A stretch of DNA of 64,000 nt from Lelliottia wanjuensis (GCF_030238365.1 NZ_JASSOT010000054.1:62001-126000), one strand, 5' to 3'; shown: positions 8,538-18,004, counted from the stretch's first letter. Translations and numbers: made by a program. The notes: generated by a model from the letters alone, not told the origin.

Positions 8538-8885
8538 ATGATCCCGCGTCAGCGTAAAGCTTTTCTTCTTGTTGCTCTGGCATGTCTGGTGGTGCTCGTC
8601 TGCACGACCCAGCGCATGGCGGGGCTGCACGCGCTGGTGATGAACGCCTCTCCTGTGGCTCAGCAAAGTGTCGACGGCGATGCCCCGGTCACCCCCTGCG
8701 AGCTGAGCGCCAAATCCCTGCTGGCAACGCCGCCGATCATGTTTGAGGGCGCGCTGTTTGCCATCACCCTGGTGCTGGCGGTAATGGCTGCCGTACCGCA
8801 TCGCCCGGTGCGCCGCTGGCCGCCTCGCGTCATCTCTCCGCCCCGATTGCGGGTGCATCTGCGACTCTGCGTCTTCCGTGAATGA
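8538..8885 (+). CDS. scsA: ScsA-like small membrane protein, suppressor of copper sensitivity
   Basis: 115 residues, first gene of an scsABCD operon. One hydrophobic segment lies near the N-terminus (KAFLLVALACLVVLVC) and another at ~residues 62-85. Between them sits TPCELSAKSLLATPP, and the C-terminus is RLRVHLRLCVFRE, both resembling Salmonella ScsA as I recall it. The biochemical role is unsettled; peroxide and copper tolerance have been proposed for Salmonella ScsA. The ATG at 8538 has a GAGG ribosome binding site. Located 48 bp before scsB on the same strand. Confidence 0.8.
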   Translation: MIPRQRKAFLLVALACLVVLVCTTQRMAGLHALVMNASPVAQQSVDGDAPVTPCELSAKSLLATPPIMFEGALFAITLVLAVMAAVPHRPVRRWPPRVISPPRLRVHLRLCVFRE

Positions 8886-8933
8886 TTGATTGCCTGCGAA
8901 TTCAGGTTAATCAATTATTTATGGAGAAAATAA

Positions 8934-10946
8934 ATGCACGTATTTTTAAGGCAGCTTCTGATCTGCCTGCTTTGGCTATGGCTGCCCGTCAGTCAGGCCG
9001 CCGACAGCGGCTGGCTGCGCGCCGCGGATAACGATCACGCCAGCGTTCGCCTGCGGGCCGATGCTCAGCAAAAGGGCGAGACGCGCCTGCTGCTGGACGT
9101 CAGCCTGGAGAAAGGCTGGAAAACCTACTGGCGATCGCCGGGAGAAGGCGGCATTGCGCCCGCCATCAAATGGCAAACCCCGCTGGAGATGGACTGGCGC
9201 TGGCCGGTGCCGCAGCGTTTCGAGGTGGCCGGGATTTCGACGCAGGGTTATGACGGCAAGGTCTCTTTCCCCATCACTCTGCGCGGCACAATGCCCGAGA
9301 AACTGGCGGGCGTGCTGACGCTCTCCACCTGCAGCAACGTCTGCATCCTGACGGACTACCCCTTCGTGCTGGATCTCACTGTGCCCGCCGACCCGCAGTT
9401 CAGCTACGACTTCAGCCGCGCGCTGGGCACGCTGCCGCTCAAGGAAGGGCTGACTTCGCAACTGAGCGCCGGTTTCGGTGGCGAAAAGCTGACTGTCACC
9501 GCCACCCGCGAGGCGGGCTGGCAAAACCCCGAGCTGTTTATCGACACCCTCGCGGACACGGATTTTGGCAAACCGGTTTACCGGGTTGACGGCCAGACCC
9601 TGACCGCAACGCTGCCCGTCAGCGACGGCTGGGGCGATGCCGCACCGGATATCAGAGGCAAAACCCTGTCGCTGGTGTTAGCCGACAGCGGCCAGGCGCA
9701 GGAGAGCCGGGTAACGGTGGGGGAGGCCCAATCCAGCGCCACCCCGTTATCCCTTGGCTGGATCCTGCTGATGGCGCTGGCCGGAGGGCTGATCCTCAAC
9801 GTCATGCCGTGCGTACTCCCGGTGCTGGCGATGAAGCTGGGCAGTATCGTGCAGGCCTCAACGACCCATCGCCGCGTCGTGCGCCAGCAGTTTCTGGCTT
9901 CGGCCGCCGGGATTGTGACCTCATTCCTTGCCCTCGCGCTGATGATGACCGCCCTGCGCCTCAGCAATCAGGCGCTGGGCTGGGGCATCCAGTTCCAGAA
10001 CCCGTGGTTTATCGCGGCAATGGTGCTGGTGATGGTGGGCTTCAGCGCCAGTCTGTTGGGGCTGTTTGAAATCCGTCTCTCGTCCGGACTGTCGACGTTT
10101 CTCGCCACGCGCGGCGGGAATGGTCTGGTGGGCCATTTCTGTCAGGGGGCTTTTGCCACGTTGCTGGCGACACCCTGTACCGCGCCGTTCCTCGGCACGG
10201 CGGTGTCGGTGGCGCTGGTCGCTCCCTTGTCGCTGCTGTGGGGGATCTTCCTGGTGATGGGGATCGGCATGAGCCTGCCGTGGCTGCTGATCGCCGCCTG
10301 CCCAGGGCTGGCGCTGCGCCTGCCGAGACCGGGACGCTGGATGAACGTCGTGCGGATAATCCTCGGGCTGATGATGCTCGCGTCAGGGCTGTGGCTTGCC
10401 AGCCTGCTCTCGGTTCACATCGGGCAACTGCCGACGCAGGCGTTTAGCGCTCTCCTTGTGATCGCGCTGCTGCTCGCCACGCTGTGGCGCTGGGGTTGGC
10501 GGGTGGCCTTGTGGAGTACGTTGGCCGCGATCCTGGCGCTCGCCATGACTCTTGTGCTGCTGCGCACCGGCCACACGGGGCTTACGAAAGATCGCATTGC
10601 CTGGCAGCCGCTCAGCGAAAAAGCCATCACCGCTGCGCTGGCGGACAACAAAAGGGTGTTTGTGGATGTCACCGCCGACTGGTGCGTGACCTGTAAAGCC
10701 AACAAATACAACGTCTTGCTGCGCGACGAGGTGCAAGACGCCCTCAGCGAGCCAGACGTGGTGGCCCTGCGCGGTGACTGGAGCCGTCCGTCAGAGACCA
10801 TCGGCCAGTTCCTCCGCGCGCGCCAGAGTGCCGCCGTCCCCTTCAACCAAATTTACGGCCCCGGACTCGAGCAAGGCCGCGTCTTGCCGCCGCTGCTGGA
10901 CCGCGATGATGTGCTCCAGACCCTGACCGATGCCAAAGGAAAATAA
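8934..10946 (+). CDS. scsB: DsbD-like transmembrane thiol reductase ScsB
   Basis: 670 residues. A signal peptide (~1-22, cleaved near SQAAD) precedes a periplasmic alpha domain with paired Cys C133/C137 (STCSNVCIL). A polytopic beta domain (~275-545) carries the redox pair C293 (NVMPCVLPV) and C415 (ATPCTAPFLG). A C-terminal periplasmic thioredoxin gamma domain has C584-V-T-C587 (DWCVTCKAN). This is the three-domain relay of DsbD/ScsB, which takes electrons from cytoplasmic thioredoxin and passes them to periplasmic partners, here ScsC and possibly ScsD. It overlaps scsC at TAATGATG. Salmonella scs genes confer copper tolerance. Confidence 0.93.
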   Translation: MHVFLRQLLICLLWLWLPVSQAADSGWLRAADNDHASVRLRADAQQKGETRLLLDVSLEKGWKTYWRSPGEGGIAPAIKWQTPLEMDWRWPVPQRFEVAGISTQGYDGKVSFPITLRGTMPEKLAGVLTLSTCSNVCILTDYPFVLDLTVPADPQFSYDFSRALGTLPLKEGLTSQLSAGFGGEKLTVTATREAGWQNPELFIDTLADTDFGKPVYRVDGQTLTATLPVSDGWGDAAPDIRGKTLSLVLADSGQAQESRVTVGEAQSSATPLSLGWILLMALAGGLILNVMPCVLPVLAMKLGSIVQASTTHRRVVRQQFLASAAGIVTSFLALALMMTALRLSNQALGWGIQFQNPWFIAAMVLVMVGFSASLLGLFEIRLSSGLSTFLATRGGNGLVGHFCQGAFATLLATPCTAPFLGTAVSVALVAPLSLLWGIFLVMGIGMSLPWLLIAACPGLALRLPRPGRWMNVVRIILGLMMLASGLWLASLLSVHIGQLPTQAFSALLVIALLLATLWRWGWRVALWSTLAAILALAMTLVLLRTGHTGLTKDRIAWQPLSEKAITAALADNKRVFVDVTADWCVTCKANKYNVLLRDEVQDALSEPDVVALRGDWSRPSETIGQFLRARQSAAVPFNQIYGPGLEQGRVLPPLLDRDDVLQTLTDAKGK

Positions 10947-11533
10947 TGATGCGTATTTTAGCCACACTTCTGCTGTTCTGTTTTTCGACTCTGAGTTTTG
11001 CCGCCGAACCCGATCTGGAGAATTTGCTCTGGAACGACCCCGATACCCCCGCGATGGGGGCGGAAAAACCGCGCCTGACGCTGGTCTCATTTACCGATTA
11101 CAACTGCCCGTACTGCAAGCAGTTCGACCCGGAGCTGGAGAAAATCGTGCAGAAATTTCCGGATGTCAAACTGGTGGTGAAACTCCTGCCGTTTCGCAGC
11201 GAAAGCTCTGCGAATTCCGCGCGGATCGCCCTGACGGCGTGGCGACAGCAGCCCCAGCAGTACTGGGATCTGCACCACCGGCTGATGTCGAAGAAGGGCT
11301 ATCACGATGACGCCTCTATCCTGGCCGCGCAGCGGAAGACGGGGACTGCGGCCATCAAAGCGGATGAGAAGAGCGGTGAAACCCTCCAGATGAATTTGAT
11401 TCTTGCTCAGGTGCTGGGCGTGCAGGGCACGCCGGCGACTCTCGTCGGCAAAACCATGGTGCCGGGCGCAATTCCTTACGACGATCTGGAGGCGCTGGTG
11501 AAAGAAGAGCTGGCGAAGCAAGATGCGCAGTAA
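10946..11533 (+). CDS. scsC: periplasmic DsbA/DsbG-like thiol oxidoreductase ScsC
   Basis: 195 residues. The signal peptide (~1-19, cleaved after SFA) is followed by a thioredoxin-fold domain. Its CPYC active site is C54-C57 (FTDYNCPYCKQFD), and a cis-proline loop is seen in VQGTPATLVG. A helical insertion typical of DsbA-like proteins lies between. ScsC shuffles or reduces disulfides in copper-stressed periplasmic proteins and is kept reduced by ScsB. The start overlaps the scsB stop and the 3' end overlaps scsD by 11 bp, so translation is probably coupled. ATG ATG at 10946/10949 leaves a one-codon ambiguity. Confidence 0.92.
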   Translation: MMRILATLLLFCFSTLSFAAEPDLENLLWNDPDTPAMGAEKPRLTLVSFTDYNCPYCKQFDPELEKIVQKFPDVKLVVKLLPFRSESSANSARIALTAWRQQPQQYWDLHHRLMSKKGYHDDASILAAQRKTGTAAIKADEKSGETLQMNLILAQVLGVQGTPATLVGKTMVPGAIPYDDLEALVKEELAKQDAQ

Positions 11534-12026
11534 ACTCGCGCGCTGGCTGCGCGAAGGCATCGTCTGGCTGCTGATTGCGGCAGCCGCGGTTGTGATTGTG
11601 GATCAGTTCCGCAGGCCTGAGCTCCCCGCGACATTCATCAGCACGCCGCTCCAGACGCTGGACGGCGAATCGGTGGATCTGGCGAAGCTGAGCCAGGATC
11701 GACCGTTGCTGGTTTACGTCTGGGCGACCTGGTGCGGCGTGTGCCGCTACACCACGCCGTCGGTGGCGAACATGGCGGAGGAGGGCGGAAACGTCCTCAC
11801 CGTGGCTCTGCGCTCCGGTGAGGATGCGACGCTGAGCCAGTGGCTGGCGAAAAAGCGATACGCGATGCCGACGGTTAACGATCCAAAGGGTGAGCTTGCG
11901 AAAAGCTGGCAGGTGCAGGTCACGCCGACGGTGCTGATTATCTCGCACGGGGAGGTGAAATCTGTGACTACCGGTTACACCAGCGGCTGGGGCATGAAGC
12001 TGCGGCTCTGGTGGGCGGGGTTATGA
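11523..12026 (+). CDS. scsD: membrane-anchored thioredoxin-like protein ScsD
   Basis: 167 residues. An N-terminal membrane anchor (EGIVWLLIAAAAVVIVDQF, ~11-29) is followed by a periplasmic TlpA/ResA-like thioredoxin domain with the active site W-C71-G-V-C74 (VWATWCGVCRYT) and a cis-proline segment (VQVTPTVLI). It is the last gene of scsABCD, overlapping scsC by 11 bp. The partner of ScsD is not established; a reductase role on periplasmic thiols is the family expectation. It ends 59 bp before ytfH, separated only by the second operator-like repeat. Confidence 0.9.
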   Translation: MRSKLARWLREGIVWLLIAAAAVVIVDQFRRPELPATFISTPLQTLDGESVDLAKLSQDRPLLVYVWATWCGVCRYTTPSVANMAEEGGNVLTVALRSGEDATLSQWLAKKRYAMPTVNDPKGELAKSWQVQVTPTVLIISHGEVKSVTTGYTSGWGMKLRLWWAGL

Positions 12027-12051
12027 TATGGCACACTATCGCCACTTATCG

Positions 12052-12087
12052 CTAACTTTTAGTAAGTACCCTCAGAAAGGTGAGTAT
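12052..12087. promoter_or_regulatory. operator-like repeat, copy 2 (ytfH side)
   Basis: Second copy of CTAACTTTTAGTAAGTAC (12052-12069) with the shared continuation AAAGGTGAGT, which also provides the ytfH ribosome binding site. Similarity to copy 1 extends leftward (CACTATCGCCAC versus CATTATCACCAC). Two copies exactly flanking scsABCD suggest either a duplicated YtfH operator or the footprint of the insertion event. Confidence 0.6.
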
Positions 12088-12472
12088 GAAAACGTCAATC
12101 CCGACTCTCAGCGAGCAAATGCGCGACGGCAATCTGTTTGCCGAACAGTGTCCGTCCAGGGATGTGCTCAAGCACGTCACCAGCCGTTGGGGCGTGCTGA
12201 TCCTGGTGGCGCTGCGCCAGGGGACGCATCGTTTTAGCGACCTGCGCCGCAAAATGGGCGGCGTCAGCGAGAAGATGCTGGCCCAGTCGCTGCAGGCGCT
12301 GGAGCAAGACGGATTTGTCGATCGCGTGTCGTATCCGGTGGTGCCCCCGCACGTGGAGTACAGCCTGACGCCGCTGGGCGTTGAGGTGAGCGAGAAGGTG
12401 GCCGATCTGGCGGACTGGATCGAGGTGAATACGCCGCAGGTGTTGGCCCATCGGGACGACCGTGCGGCGTGA
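12086..12472 (+). CDS. ytfH: HxlR-family winged-helix regulator YtfH
   Basis: 128 residues of the HxlR/DUF24 MarR-like family. The core (VLKHVTSRWGVLILVALRQG, FSDLRRKMGGVSEKMLAQSL, VEYSLTPLG) is close to E. coli YtfH. A conserved N-terminal cysteine (C22, in LFAEQCPSRD) sits where thiol-sensing members such as YodB and HypR carry their redox cysteine. The ATG at 12086 is chosen because AAGG lies five bases upstream; a GTG two codons earlier has no spacing for a ribosome binding site. In E. coli it is divergent from qorB and presumed to regulate it. Here it may also control scsABCD through the repeated operator. Confidence 0.93.
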   Translation: MKTSIPTLSEQMRDGNLFAEQCPSRDVLKHVTSRWGVLILVALRQGTHRFSDLRRKMGGVSEKMLAQSLQALEQDGFVDRVSYPVVPPHVEYSLTPLGVEVSEKVADLADWIEVNTPQVLAHRDDRAA

Positions 12473-12477
12473 TGGAT

Positions 12478-12630
12478 TGCCGGGTGGCGGCTACGCCTTA
12501 CCCGGCCTACGGGTTCGGCATGATTTGTGGGTTTTGAACCACGGATTCGGTGCGATTTGCGGGTTTTGAACCACGGGCTCGGGGCGTCATGGGTTTTGTA
12601 GGCCGGGTAAGGCGTAGCCGCCACCCGGCA
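12478..12630. repeat. BIME: perfect inverted pair of REP elements between ytfH and cpdB
   Basis: REP copy 1 (12478-12510) and copy 2 (12598-12630) are exact reverse complements over 33 bp. The spacer carries a direct duplication of GGGTTTTGAACCACGG, seen near 12529 and 12561. It lies between two convergent genes (ytfH and cpdB) and could form a long cruciform or act as a bidirectional mRNA 3' end. Confidence 0.9.
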
Positions 12631-12638
12631 CAACCACG

Positions 12639-14582
12639 CTACTTGCTCAAATCCACCTGATAAATCGCGAACCCGATATCATCGGTTCCGGCTTTGGTCA
12701 TGGGATACTGCGCCTTATCTTTGATAAACGCCGCGGCCTTGTCGGACGGTGACGTCTCAAAGCGGATATCCAGTCTGGTGTCGCTCTGAATCGGGGCCAG
12801 ACGCCAGTTATTGTCGGCCGCCGGATGGATCGCGCCATCTTTCTTCGACTGCTCGCCAATCCACGCCGCCAGCACCGAGCGGTTCTCGTCCGGCGACGCA
12901 AAGGCGATATGGCTATCGCCGGTTCCGGCGAATTTCCCGCCGTAGGCGCGATAGTTATTGGTTGCCACCAGGAACACCGCGTTCGGGTCGATCGGCTTGC
13001 CGTTGAAGGTAAGATTCTTAATGCGTTCCGCCTGCGGATTCACCGTCTGGCACTCGCCGTCGTACTTCGCGGGCTGCGAAACATCAATCTGATAATCCAC
13101 GCCATCGATCACGTCGAAGTTATAGGTGCGGAATCCGTCCCAGTTGATCAGCGACTGCGGCTTGCTGCTGTGAACGTCGATCTGGTTAAACTGACCGGCG
13201 GAGCACTCCAGCCACTCCTTCACCTCTTTGCCCGTCGCTTTCACCACCACCAGCGTGTTCGGGTACAGATAGAGATCCGCCGCGTTGCGGAAGGTGAGCT
13301 GGCCTTTTTCCACTTCCACGTAGCTGGCGGGGTCGTTCTTGCGTCCGCCGACTTTGAACGGCGCTGCAGCCGAGAGCACCGGCAGTTTTGCGAGGTCCGG
13401 ATCGCCCTGAATAAAGCGCTCAACGTAGGCTTTCTGCGCCATATTCACGACCTGAACAGTGGGATCGTCCTGCACCAGCGCCAGATAGCTGTACATATTG
13501 TCGGAGGATTTACCGACCGGTTTGCTGACGAATTCGCGGGTGGCGTCGTGATCGTGTTTCAGCACGTTCAGAATGTTTCTATCTTCCGCCGCCAGCGATT
13601 TTTTGGCCGCCGCGTCGTAAATCGGGCGCGCTTCGGCTTTCGACTGCGTCACCTGCCATTTCCCGCCGTCGTTGTTCAGCACCAAATCCACCACGCCCAG
13701 ATGATCGCCCCACATGCCCGGCATCACGGATGGCACGCCGTTCAGCGTCCCTTTCTCGATATCCGCTCCCTTAATGCTGGCGAAATCTTTGCCCGGGAAG
13801 ACCGCGTGCGCATGACCAAACAGGATGGCGTCAACGCCCGGCACTTCGCTGAGGTAATAGACGGAGTTCTCGGCCATCGCCTGATACGGATCGGCGGAAA
13901 GGCCCGAGTGCGCCACAACCACCACCAGATCGGCCCCTTTCTCACGCATCTCCGGCACATACTTGCGCGCGGTTTCGGTGATGTCGTTGACGGTCACTTT
14001 GCCCGAGAGATTGGCTTTATCCCAGGTCATGATCTGCGGCGGGACAAACCCGATATAGCCGATTTTTAGCGTCTGTTTTTTGCCATCCTGATCGACGACC
14101 TCAGTCTCTTTGATCAGATACGGCGTAAACAGCGGCTTATTGGTCTTAACGTCGATGATATTGGCGTTAACGTACGGGAATTTTGCGCCAGAGAGCGCCA
14201 TATGGAGATAATCCAGACCGTAGTTAAACTCGTGGTTACCGAGGTTGCCGACGGCGTAATCCAGGGTATTCAATGCCTTATAGACCGGGTGAATATCACC
14301 TTTTTTCAACCCCTTCGCGGCCATGTAGTCCCCGAGCGGACTACCCTGAATTAAGTCGCCGTTATCGACCAGCACGCTGTTTTTCACTTCGCCGCGCGCG
14401 GCGTTGATCAAACTTGCGGTGCGTACCAGTCCGAATTTTTCTGTCGGGGTATCTTTGTAGTAATCGAAGTCCATCATGTTGCTGTGCAGGTCGGTCGTTT
14501 CCAGAATGCGGAGATCAACCGTCGCTGCCTGCACGCTCGAGGCAATCAGCGTCGCCAGGAGCGTTGCGCTAAACTTAATCAT
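12639..14582 (-). CDS. cpdB: periplasmic 2',3'-cyclic-nucleotide 2'-phosphodiesterase / 3'-nucleotidase CpdB
   Basis: 647 residues, the E. coli length. A 19-residue signal peptide ([19 protein letters not shown]) precedes a metallophosphatase domain with the binuclear metal motifs [29 protein letters not shown] and [12 protein letters not shown]-terminal 5'-nucleotidase substrate-binding domain follows (~400-647, including [10 protein letters not shown]). It hydrolyses 2',3'-cyclic nucleotides and 3'-nucleotides in the periplasm so nucleosides and phosphate can be salvaged. The open frame extends 38 codons upstream of 14582, but the start used gives the correct signal peptide. Divergent from cysQ. 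Confidence 0.97.
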   Translation of the reverse strand: MIKFSATLLATLIASSVQAATVDLRILETTDLHSNMMDFDYYKDTPTEKFGLVRTASLINAARGEVKNSVLVDNGDLIQGSPLGDYMAAKGLKKGDIHPVYKALNTLDYAVGNLGNHEFNYGLDYLHMALSGAKFPYVNANIIDVKTNKPLFTPYLIKETEVVDQDGKKQTLKIGYIGFVPPQIMTWDKANLSGKVTVNDITETARKYVPEMREKGADLVVVVAHSGLSADPYQAMAENSVYYLSEVPGVDAILFGHAHAVFPGKDFASIKGADIEKGTLNGVPSVMPGMWGDHLGVVDLVLNNDGGKWQVTQSKAEARPIYDAAAKKSLAAEDRNILNVLKHDHDATREFVSKPVGKSSDNMYSYLALVQDDPTVQVVNMAQKAYVERFIQGDPDLAKLPVLSAAAPFKVGGRKNDPASYVEVEKGQLTFRNAADLYLYPNTLVVVKATGKEVKEWLECSAGQFNQIDVHSSKPQSLINWDGFRTYNFDVIDGVDYQIDVSQPAKYDGECQTVNPQAERIKNLTFNGKPIDPNAVFLVATNNYRAYGGKFAGTGDSHIAFASPDENRSVLAAWIGEQSKKDGAIHPAADNNWRLAPIQSDTRLDIRFETSPSDKAAAFIKDKAQYPMTKAGTDDIGFAIYQVDLSK

Positions 14583-14772
14583 CAGAGGAGTCCTTTTTTC
14601 GATCCAAGCCACAAAAGAATATGTATGTACATTTTGTTGCTTACAGAAGTGTGAATCCTGCCAGAAAAAAGCGCCGTGAAACCAGAATTGCTTCACAGAT
14701 AGCGGAATTGTTTACAATACGATATAACTAAAACAAAGAGTTATGACCACTGCGATAACAAAGAGGTGGAGA

Positions 14773-15513
14773 ATGTTAGAGAAAATTTGTCAGCTCGCAC
14801 GGGATGCGGGTGAGGCCATTATGCAGGTCTACGATGGCGCGAAGCCGATGGATGTCGTCAGCAAGGCCGACGACTCCCCGGTGACGGCGGCGGATCTCGC
14901 GGCCCACGAGGTGATCCTCAAAGGGCTACAGGCCCTGACGCCGGATATCCCCGTACTGTCTGAAGAAGATCCCCAGAGCTGGGATGTGCGCCAGCACTGG
15001 CAGCGCTACTGGCTGGTGGATCCGCTGGATGGCACCAAAGAGTTCATCAAGCGTAACGGCGAGTTTACCGTCAATATCGCGTTGATTGAAAAAGGCAAAG
15101 CGGTGCTGGGCGTGGTCTACGCCCCGGTGCTGAAGGTAATGTACAGCGCCGCAGAAGGTAAGGCGTGGAAAGAGGAGTGCGGGACGCGCAAGCAGATCCA
15201 GGTGCGTGACGCGCGACCTCCTCTGGTGGTGATTAGCCGCTCCCACAGCGACGGCGAAATGCAGGAGTACCTGCATCAAATCGGCGAGCACCAGACCACG
15301 TCGATAGGATCATCGTTGAAATTCTGTCTGGTGGCGGAAGGGCACGCTCAGCTCTATCCGCGCTTTGGGCCTACCAACGTCTGGGATACGGCGGCAGGCC
15401 ACGCGGTGGCATCCGCCGCGGGCGCACACGTTCACGACTGGCAGGGTAAGCCGCTGGACTATACCCCACGCGAGTCGTTCTTAAATCCGGGCTTTCGGGT
15501 CTCGATTTACTGA
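14773..15513 (+). CDS. cysQ: 3'(2'),5'-bisphosphate nucleotidase CysQ
   Basis: 246 residues, inositol monophosphatase superfamily. Metal ligands are visible at E64 (VLSEEDP) and in [10 protein letters not shown] (D83, D86), with the second motif in [16 protein letters not shown]. It converts 3'-phosphoadenosine 5'-phosphate to AMP, removing a toxic by-product of sulfate assimilation at the inner face of the membrane. The start at 14773 has an AGGTGGAGA ribosome binding site and matches the E. coli N-terminus; an earlier ATG at 14743 is rejected. The 3' end overlaps convergent ytfJ by 7 bp. Confidence 0.96.
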   Translation: MLEKICQLARDAGEAIMQVYDGAKPMDVVSKADDSPVTAADLAAHEVILKGLQALTPDIPVLSEEDPQSWDVRQHWQRYWLVDPLDGTKEFIKRNGEFTVNIALIEKGKAVLGVVYAPVLKVMYSAAEGKAWKEECGTRKQIQVRDARPPLVVISRSHSDGEMQEYLHQIGEHQTTSIGSSLKFCLVAEGHAQLYPRFGPTNVWDTAAGHAVASAAGAHVHDWQGKPLDYTPRESFLNPGFRVSIY

Positions 15514-16064
15514 CCGAGCAATTTATGCAGCAGGGCGACAACCTGCTGCACCTCTTCCTGCGTCAGCGCGCCGTCTTTCGCCCACTCAACGCGGCCCGCT
15601 TTGTCCAGCACGATAATCGCTGAACTCTCCTCTTCCAGGCCCCAGGCTTTGCGCGTCACGCCGTTGCTGTCGACAATAAACTGCGACCACGGATAGAGCT
15701 TTTTATTGCTCTCCAGGCTGCTGCGCACAAACATGCCCGAGCCTGGGATCGCATCGTCGGTGTTCACAATGGTGGTGGTCTGATAGCGGTCATGGGGGAA
15801 TTTTGCGGACTTGATCGCTTCAACCAGAGTGGCATTTTTCTCTTTTGCCGAGGTGCGACCGGCAATATGTTGCACCACTCGCACTTTCCCCGCGAGCTGC
15901 GCGCTATTCCAGGGTTTATAGCTAAACTTATCATTGTCGAGAATCAATTCTCCCCGATCGGCGATACCGATCGGTGGCACACGCTGTCCATTTTCAATGT
16001 TATGCGCGAAGGCCATCATCGGCAGTAACAGGCAGGCTGCGGCCAGGATGTTACGAAGGGTCAT
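15507..16064 (-). CDS. ytfJ: periplasmic thioredoxin-fold protein YtfJ
   Basis: 185 residues. A signal peptide (~1-20, cleaved around MAFAHN) precedes a thioredoxin-like domain that lacks a CxxC active site, so a classical redox role is unlikely. The body ([50 protein letters not shown]) is near-identical to E. coli YtfJ, whose function is unknown. Convergent with cysQ, with a 7-bp overlap of the 3' ends. Divergent from ytfK. Confidence 0.93.
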   Translation of the reverse strand: MTLRNILAAACLLLPMMAFAHNIENGQRVPPIGIADRGELILDNDKFSYKPWNSAQLAGKVRVVQHIAGRTSAKEKNATLVEAIKSAKFPHDRYQTTTIVNTDDAIPGSGMFVRSSLESNKKLYPWSQFIVDSNGVTRKAWGLEEESSAIIVLDKAGRVEWAKDGALTQEEVQQVVALLHKLLGQ

Positions 16065-16385
16065 GGTGTTTCCTTATAGTTGCAGGTGATCCGACCACTT
16101 GGTCTTACGGTTTAATCATAAGTGCGATCAATCGGCTTTTCCCGCAATCCGAATGCCAGTTTGCGGGTGAACGCACATAACCGTAAAAAAAAGAAGGCTT
16201 ATACTGTTTTGTGAAACGCTATGCAAAGAATGTTCTGAATAATTGTAATCAAACGGTAAATAAACTTATGCATACTGGGTATCAACGTTTTTCTGGTCTA
16301 TAGTCATTGAGCAATAAATTTGCGCTCAGGACAGTCGGCCCGATTGTGGCGCCGCAAGAGCGTATGATTCGCAGGAGATACAAGA
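16065..16385. other. divergent ytfJ/ytfK intergenic region
   Basis: A 321-bp gap with no convincing ORF on either strand. It is AT-richer than the surroundings, with a poly-A tract near 16185-16195 and a TATAGT element near 16300 that could serve as the -10 for ytfK. ytfK is reported to be phosphate-regulated in E. coli, but I could not identify a clear PhoB box by eye. Confidence 0.5.
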
Positions 16386-16592
16386 ATGAAAATTTTCCAA
16401 CGCTACAACCCGCTTCAGGTGGCGAAGTACGTGAAGATCCTGTTCCGAGGACGGTTGTACATCAAGGATGTTGGCGCTTTCGAATTTGATAAGGGCAAAA
16501 TTCTTATCCCGAAAGTTAAGGACAAACAGCACTATTCTGTGATGTCCGAAGTCAACCGACAGGTTATGCGTCTGCAAACTGAGATGGCTTAA
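16386..16592 (+). CDS. ytfK: YtfK, SpoT-interacting stringent-response protein
   Basis: 68 residues, nearly identical to E. coli YtfK (start [20 protein letters not shown], end VMRLQTEMA) over its whole length. In E. coli YtfK binds SpoT and shifts its balance toward (p)ppGpp synthesis during phosphate or fatty acid starvation. A GCAGGAG ribosome binding site precedes the ATG. It is convergent with ytfL and separated from it by a strong terminator. Confidence 0.95.
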   Translation: MKIFQRYNPLQVAKYVKILFRGRLYIKDVGAFEFDKGKILIPKVKDKQHYSVMSEVNRQVMRLQTEMA

Positions 16593-16622
16593 CCGCGTGC
16601 TATGCAGTAGTTAAAGCAGTAT

Positions 16623-16650
16623 AAAAAAAACGGCTCCCGAGGGAGCCGTT
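16623..16650 (-). terminator. terminator of ytfL (paeA)
   Basis: A 10-bp perfect stem (AACGGCTCCC / GGGAGCCGTT) with a two-base centre. On the minus strand it is followed by a long run of T, placed 17 bp after the ytfL stop codon. It is a strong rho-independent terminator for ytfL and may also help end ytfK. Confidence 0.88.
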
Positions 16651-16666
16651 GATATTTGTGGGGCGC

Positions 16667-18004
16667 TTACGCCGACACTTTCTCTTCCGCGTCCGGCAGC
16701 TTCGGCACCAGCACCGTCGGTTTGTTATCAATGCGCGTCACCAGCAGCTGGTCGATGCGGTAGTTGTCGATATCCACCACCTCGAATTTGTAGCCGGAGA
16801 ACTTCACCGAGTCGGTACGTTTCGGGATTTTACGCAGCATAAACATCATGAAGCCGCCAATGGTCTCGTAGTTGCCTGACTGCGGGAATTCGTCGATATC
16901 CAGCACGCGCATCACGTCTTCAATCGGCGTGCCGCCGTCTACCAGCCATGAGTTCTCATCGCGCGCCACGATCTGCTCTTCCAGACCCTGGCCGACCAGG
17001 TCGCCCATCAGCGTGGTCATCACGTCGTTCAGGGTAATGATCCCCACCACCAGCGCGTATTCGTTCATGATCACCGCGAAGTCTTCCCCGGCGGTTTTGA
17101 AACTTTCCAGCGCTTCGGAGAGCGTCAGGGTGTCCGGCACAATCAGGGTATTGCGGATTTGCACGCCGCTGTTCAGCGCCAGGCTCTGGTTCGCCAGCAC
17201 GCGGTTCAGCAGGTCTTTCGAGTCGACGTAGCCGATGATGTGGTCGATGTCTTCGTTACACACCAGGAACTTAGAGTGCGGATGCTCGGCCACTTTGTTT
17301 TTCAGGCTCTGCTCGTCTTCGTGCAGATCAAACCAAATCACGTTTTCACGCCCGGTCATAGAGGACGGTACGGTACGGGATTCCAGTTCAAACACGTTCT
17401 CGATCAGCTCATGTTCCTGCTTACGCAGCACACCTGCCAGCGCACCGGCTTCAAACACCGCGTAGATATCATCGGAAGTGATGTCATCTTTACGCACCAT
17501 CGGCAGCTTAAACAGACGGAAAATGGTATTCGCCAGGCCGTTGAAGAACCACACCAGCGGACGGAACACGTACAGGCAGAAGCGCATCGGGTTGATGATG
17601 CGCAAAGCCACAACTTCTGGCGCAATCATACCGATGCGTTTCGGGGTTAAATCCGCGAACAGGATGAACAGGCCGGTCACCAGCGAGAAGGAGAGAATAA
17701 AGCTCAGCTGCTCGGAGAGTTCAGGCGCGAAGTACTTAGAAAACAGGCTGTAAAAAGCCGGAGAAAAGGCCGCATCGCCCACGATACCGCCGAGAATGGC
17801 GACCGCGTTCAGACCGATTTGCACCACGGTAAAGAACATACCGGGATTTTCCTGCATTTTCAGGACGCGTTGCGCATTGAGATTGCCATCGTCGGCAAGC
17901 AGTTTAAGTTTGATCTTGCGGGAGGCGGCCAGCGAAATCTCAGATATCGAGAAAAATGCACTGACGGCAATAAGACAAAGTATTACTAAAATACTGTTTA
18001 ACAT
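16667..18004 (-). CDS. paeA: CNNM/HlyC-CorC-family inner membrane protein YtfL (PaeA)
   Basis: 445 residues. An N-terminal CNNM transmembrane domain (~1-195, four helices, including SAFFSISEISLAASRKIKLK) is followed by a pair of CBS domains (~210-335, MTGRENVIWFDLHEDEQSLK and VVGIITLNDVMTTLMGD) and a C-terminal CorC/HlyC domain. The sequence is near-identical to E. coli YtfL/PaeA, reported to export cadaverine and putrescine and protect stationary-phase cells. Related CNNM proteins transport Mg2+/Co2+. The leader (18005-18130) contains an 8-bp hairpin at 18074-18097 that might affect expression. Confidence 0.95.
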   Translation of the reverse strand: MLNSILVILCLIAVSAFFSISEISLAASRKIKLKLLADDGNLNAQRVLKMQENPGMFFTVVQIGLNAVAILGGIVGDAAFSPAFYSLFSKYFAPELSEQLSFILSFSLVTGLFILFADLTPKRIGMIAPEVVALRIINPMRFCLYVFRPLVWFFNGLANTIFRLFKLPMVRKDDITSDDIYAVFEAGALAGVLRKQEHELIENVFELESRTVPSSMTGRENVIWFDLHEDEQSLKNKVAEHPHSKFLVCNEDIDHIIGYVDSKDLLNRVLANQSLALNSGVQIRNTLIVPDTLTLSEALESFKTAGEDFAVIMNEYALVVGIITLNDVMTTLMGDLVGQGLEEQIVARDENSWLVDGGTPIEDVMRVLDIDEFPQSGNYETIGGFMMFMLRKIPKRTDSVKFSGYKFEVVDIDNYRIDQLLVTRIDNKPTVLVPKLPDAEEKVSA

